A stretch of DNA of 6,843 nt from Bacteriovoracaceae bacterium UBA4573 (GTDB taxonomy: Bacteria; Bdellovibrionota; UBA1018; UBA923): assembly GCA_002387735.1 (NCBI GenBank), contig DGKJ01000059.1, positions 1 to 6,843 of the forward strand, given 5' to 3'. Below are positions 6,798 to 6,843 of the stretch, one piece after another. The position numbers were made by a program, and so were the translations under genes. The notes beneath the pieces are model-generated. The model was not told the DNA's origin. It saw only the letters and a list, made by a program, of their open reading frames with translations, and did not search any database. The first letter of the stretch is position 1; each line of letters opens with the position of its first letter.

Positions 6798-6843
6798 TGG
6801 TGGCTCTCCCGAGACTCGAACTCGGACACCCGTGAGGATACTG
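6798..6843 (-). tRNA. tRNA-Leu-like gene, 3' half only, cut by window edge (repeat copy 2)
   Basis: On the minus strand this gives the same variable arm, T-arm (CCGAG / TTCGAGT / CTCGG), acceptor strand GAGAGCC, discriminator A and CCA as the copy at 5464-5509. The window stops at the anticodon stem, so the anticodon, D-arm and 5' acceptor strand cannot be seen. The 15-nt class-II variable arm points to tRNA-Leu rather than tRNA-Ser or tRNA-Tyr. An intact gene would continue about 40 bases past the right edge and should begin with GGCTCTC. If it does not, this too is a remnant and the region is an array. The perfect match extends to 6796 on the other side. Confidence 0.65.

Larger units (their letters stand above)
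5462..6843. mobile_element. Candidate small integrated unit bounded by tRNA 3'-end direct repeats
   Basis: Two identical 48-bp tRNA 3' segments in the same orientation lie 1,334 bp apart. They enclose one low-GC methyltransferase gene and about 200 bp of non-coding DNA. A tRNA 3' half as direct repeat at both ends is the usual footprint of tyrosine-recombinase integration. No integrase, relaxase or transposase frame lies between them, so the unit would be non-autonomous, a decayed island, or one member of an array of such units. The right boundary cannot be set because the window ends inside the second repeat. An alternative is simple tandem duplication of a tRNA segment with its flank. Confidence 0.45.

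Noticed and set aside
5462..6843. CRISPR-like direct repeats
   Set aside because: There are only two copies, 1.3 kb apart, and the repeat is a tRNA segment.

Overview
The window reads as chromosomal DNA of a Gram-negative-type bacterium with a large surface-protein repertoire. The evidence is a lipoprotein signal with a clear lipobox, two further exported proteins, an FG-GAP/VCBS calcium-propeller protein and an SBBP-type propeller lipoprotein. The backbone genes are moderately GC-rich (about 55% in one counted line of the lipoprotein gene). The last gene is much more AT-rich. The mix of FG-GAP, SBBP and NanM-like sugar methyltransferase genes would fit a Leptospirales spirochaete or a Bdellovibrio-like lineage, but no marker here fixes the taxon.

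Layout. Bases 1-2117 (+) hold the C-terminal 704 codons of a long FG-GAP repeat protein, open at the left edge. It meets tail to tail, with a 4-base overlap of stop codons, a minus-strand gene spanning 3076-2114. That gene encodes an exported coiled-coil protein, but its frame is cut by one TAG at 2546-2548. Diverging from it is a 230-codon gene (3125-3817, +) for an exported or membrane protein with a Pro-rich and coiled-coil segment and two C-terminal hydrophobic helices. After a 142-bp AT-rich gap comes the SBBP lipoprotein (3960-5435, +), with exactly seven recognisable repeat units.

Twenty-eight bases after the lipoprotein gene the character changes. A 48-bp sequence (5462-5509) is the 3' half of a class-II tRNA, most like tRNA-Leu, on the minus strand and ending in CCA. 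An identical 48-bp copy in the same orientation occupies the last bases of the window (6796-6843). Between the two copies lie a low-GC gene for a NanM-like putative sugar O-methyltransferase (5563-6588) and about 200 bp of non-coding DNA with a GC-rich structured block. Copy 1 is a tRNA remnant without a 5' half. Copy 2 is probably the 3' end of an intact tRNA gene that continues past the edge.

The simplest reading is a small integrated unit of about 1.33 kb, bounded by tRNA-derived att-like repeats and carrying one glycan-modifying gene but no visible recombinase. This is the most notable structure here. The other genes look like surface or envelope proteins and do not form one clear operon.
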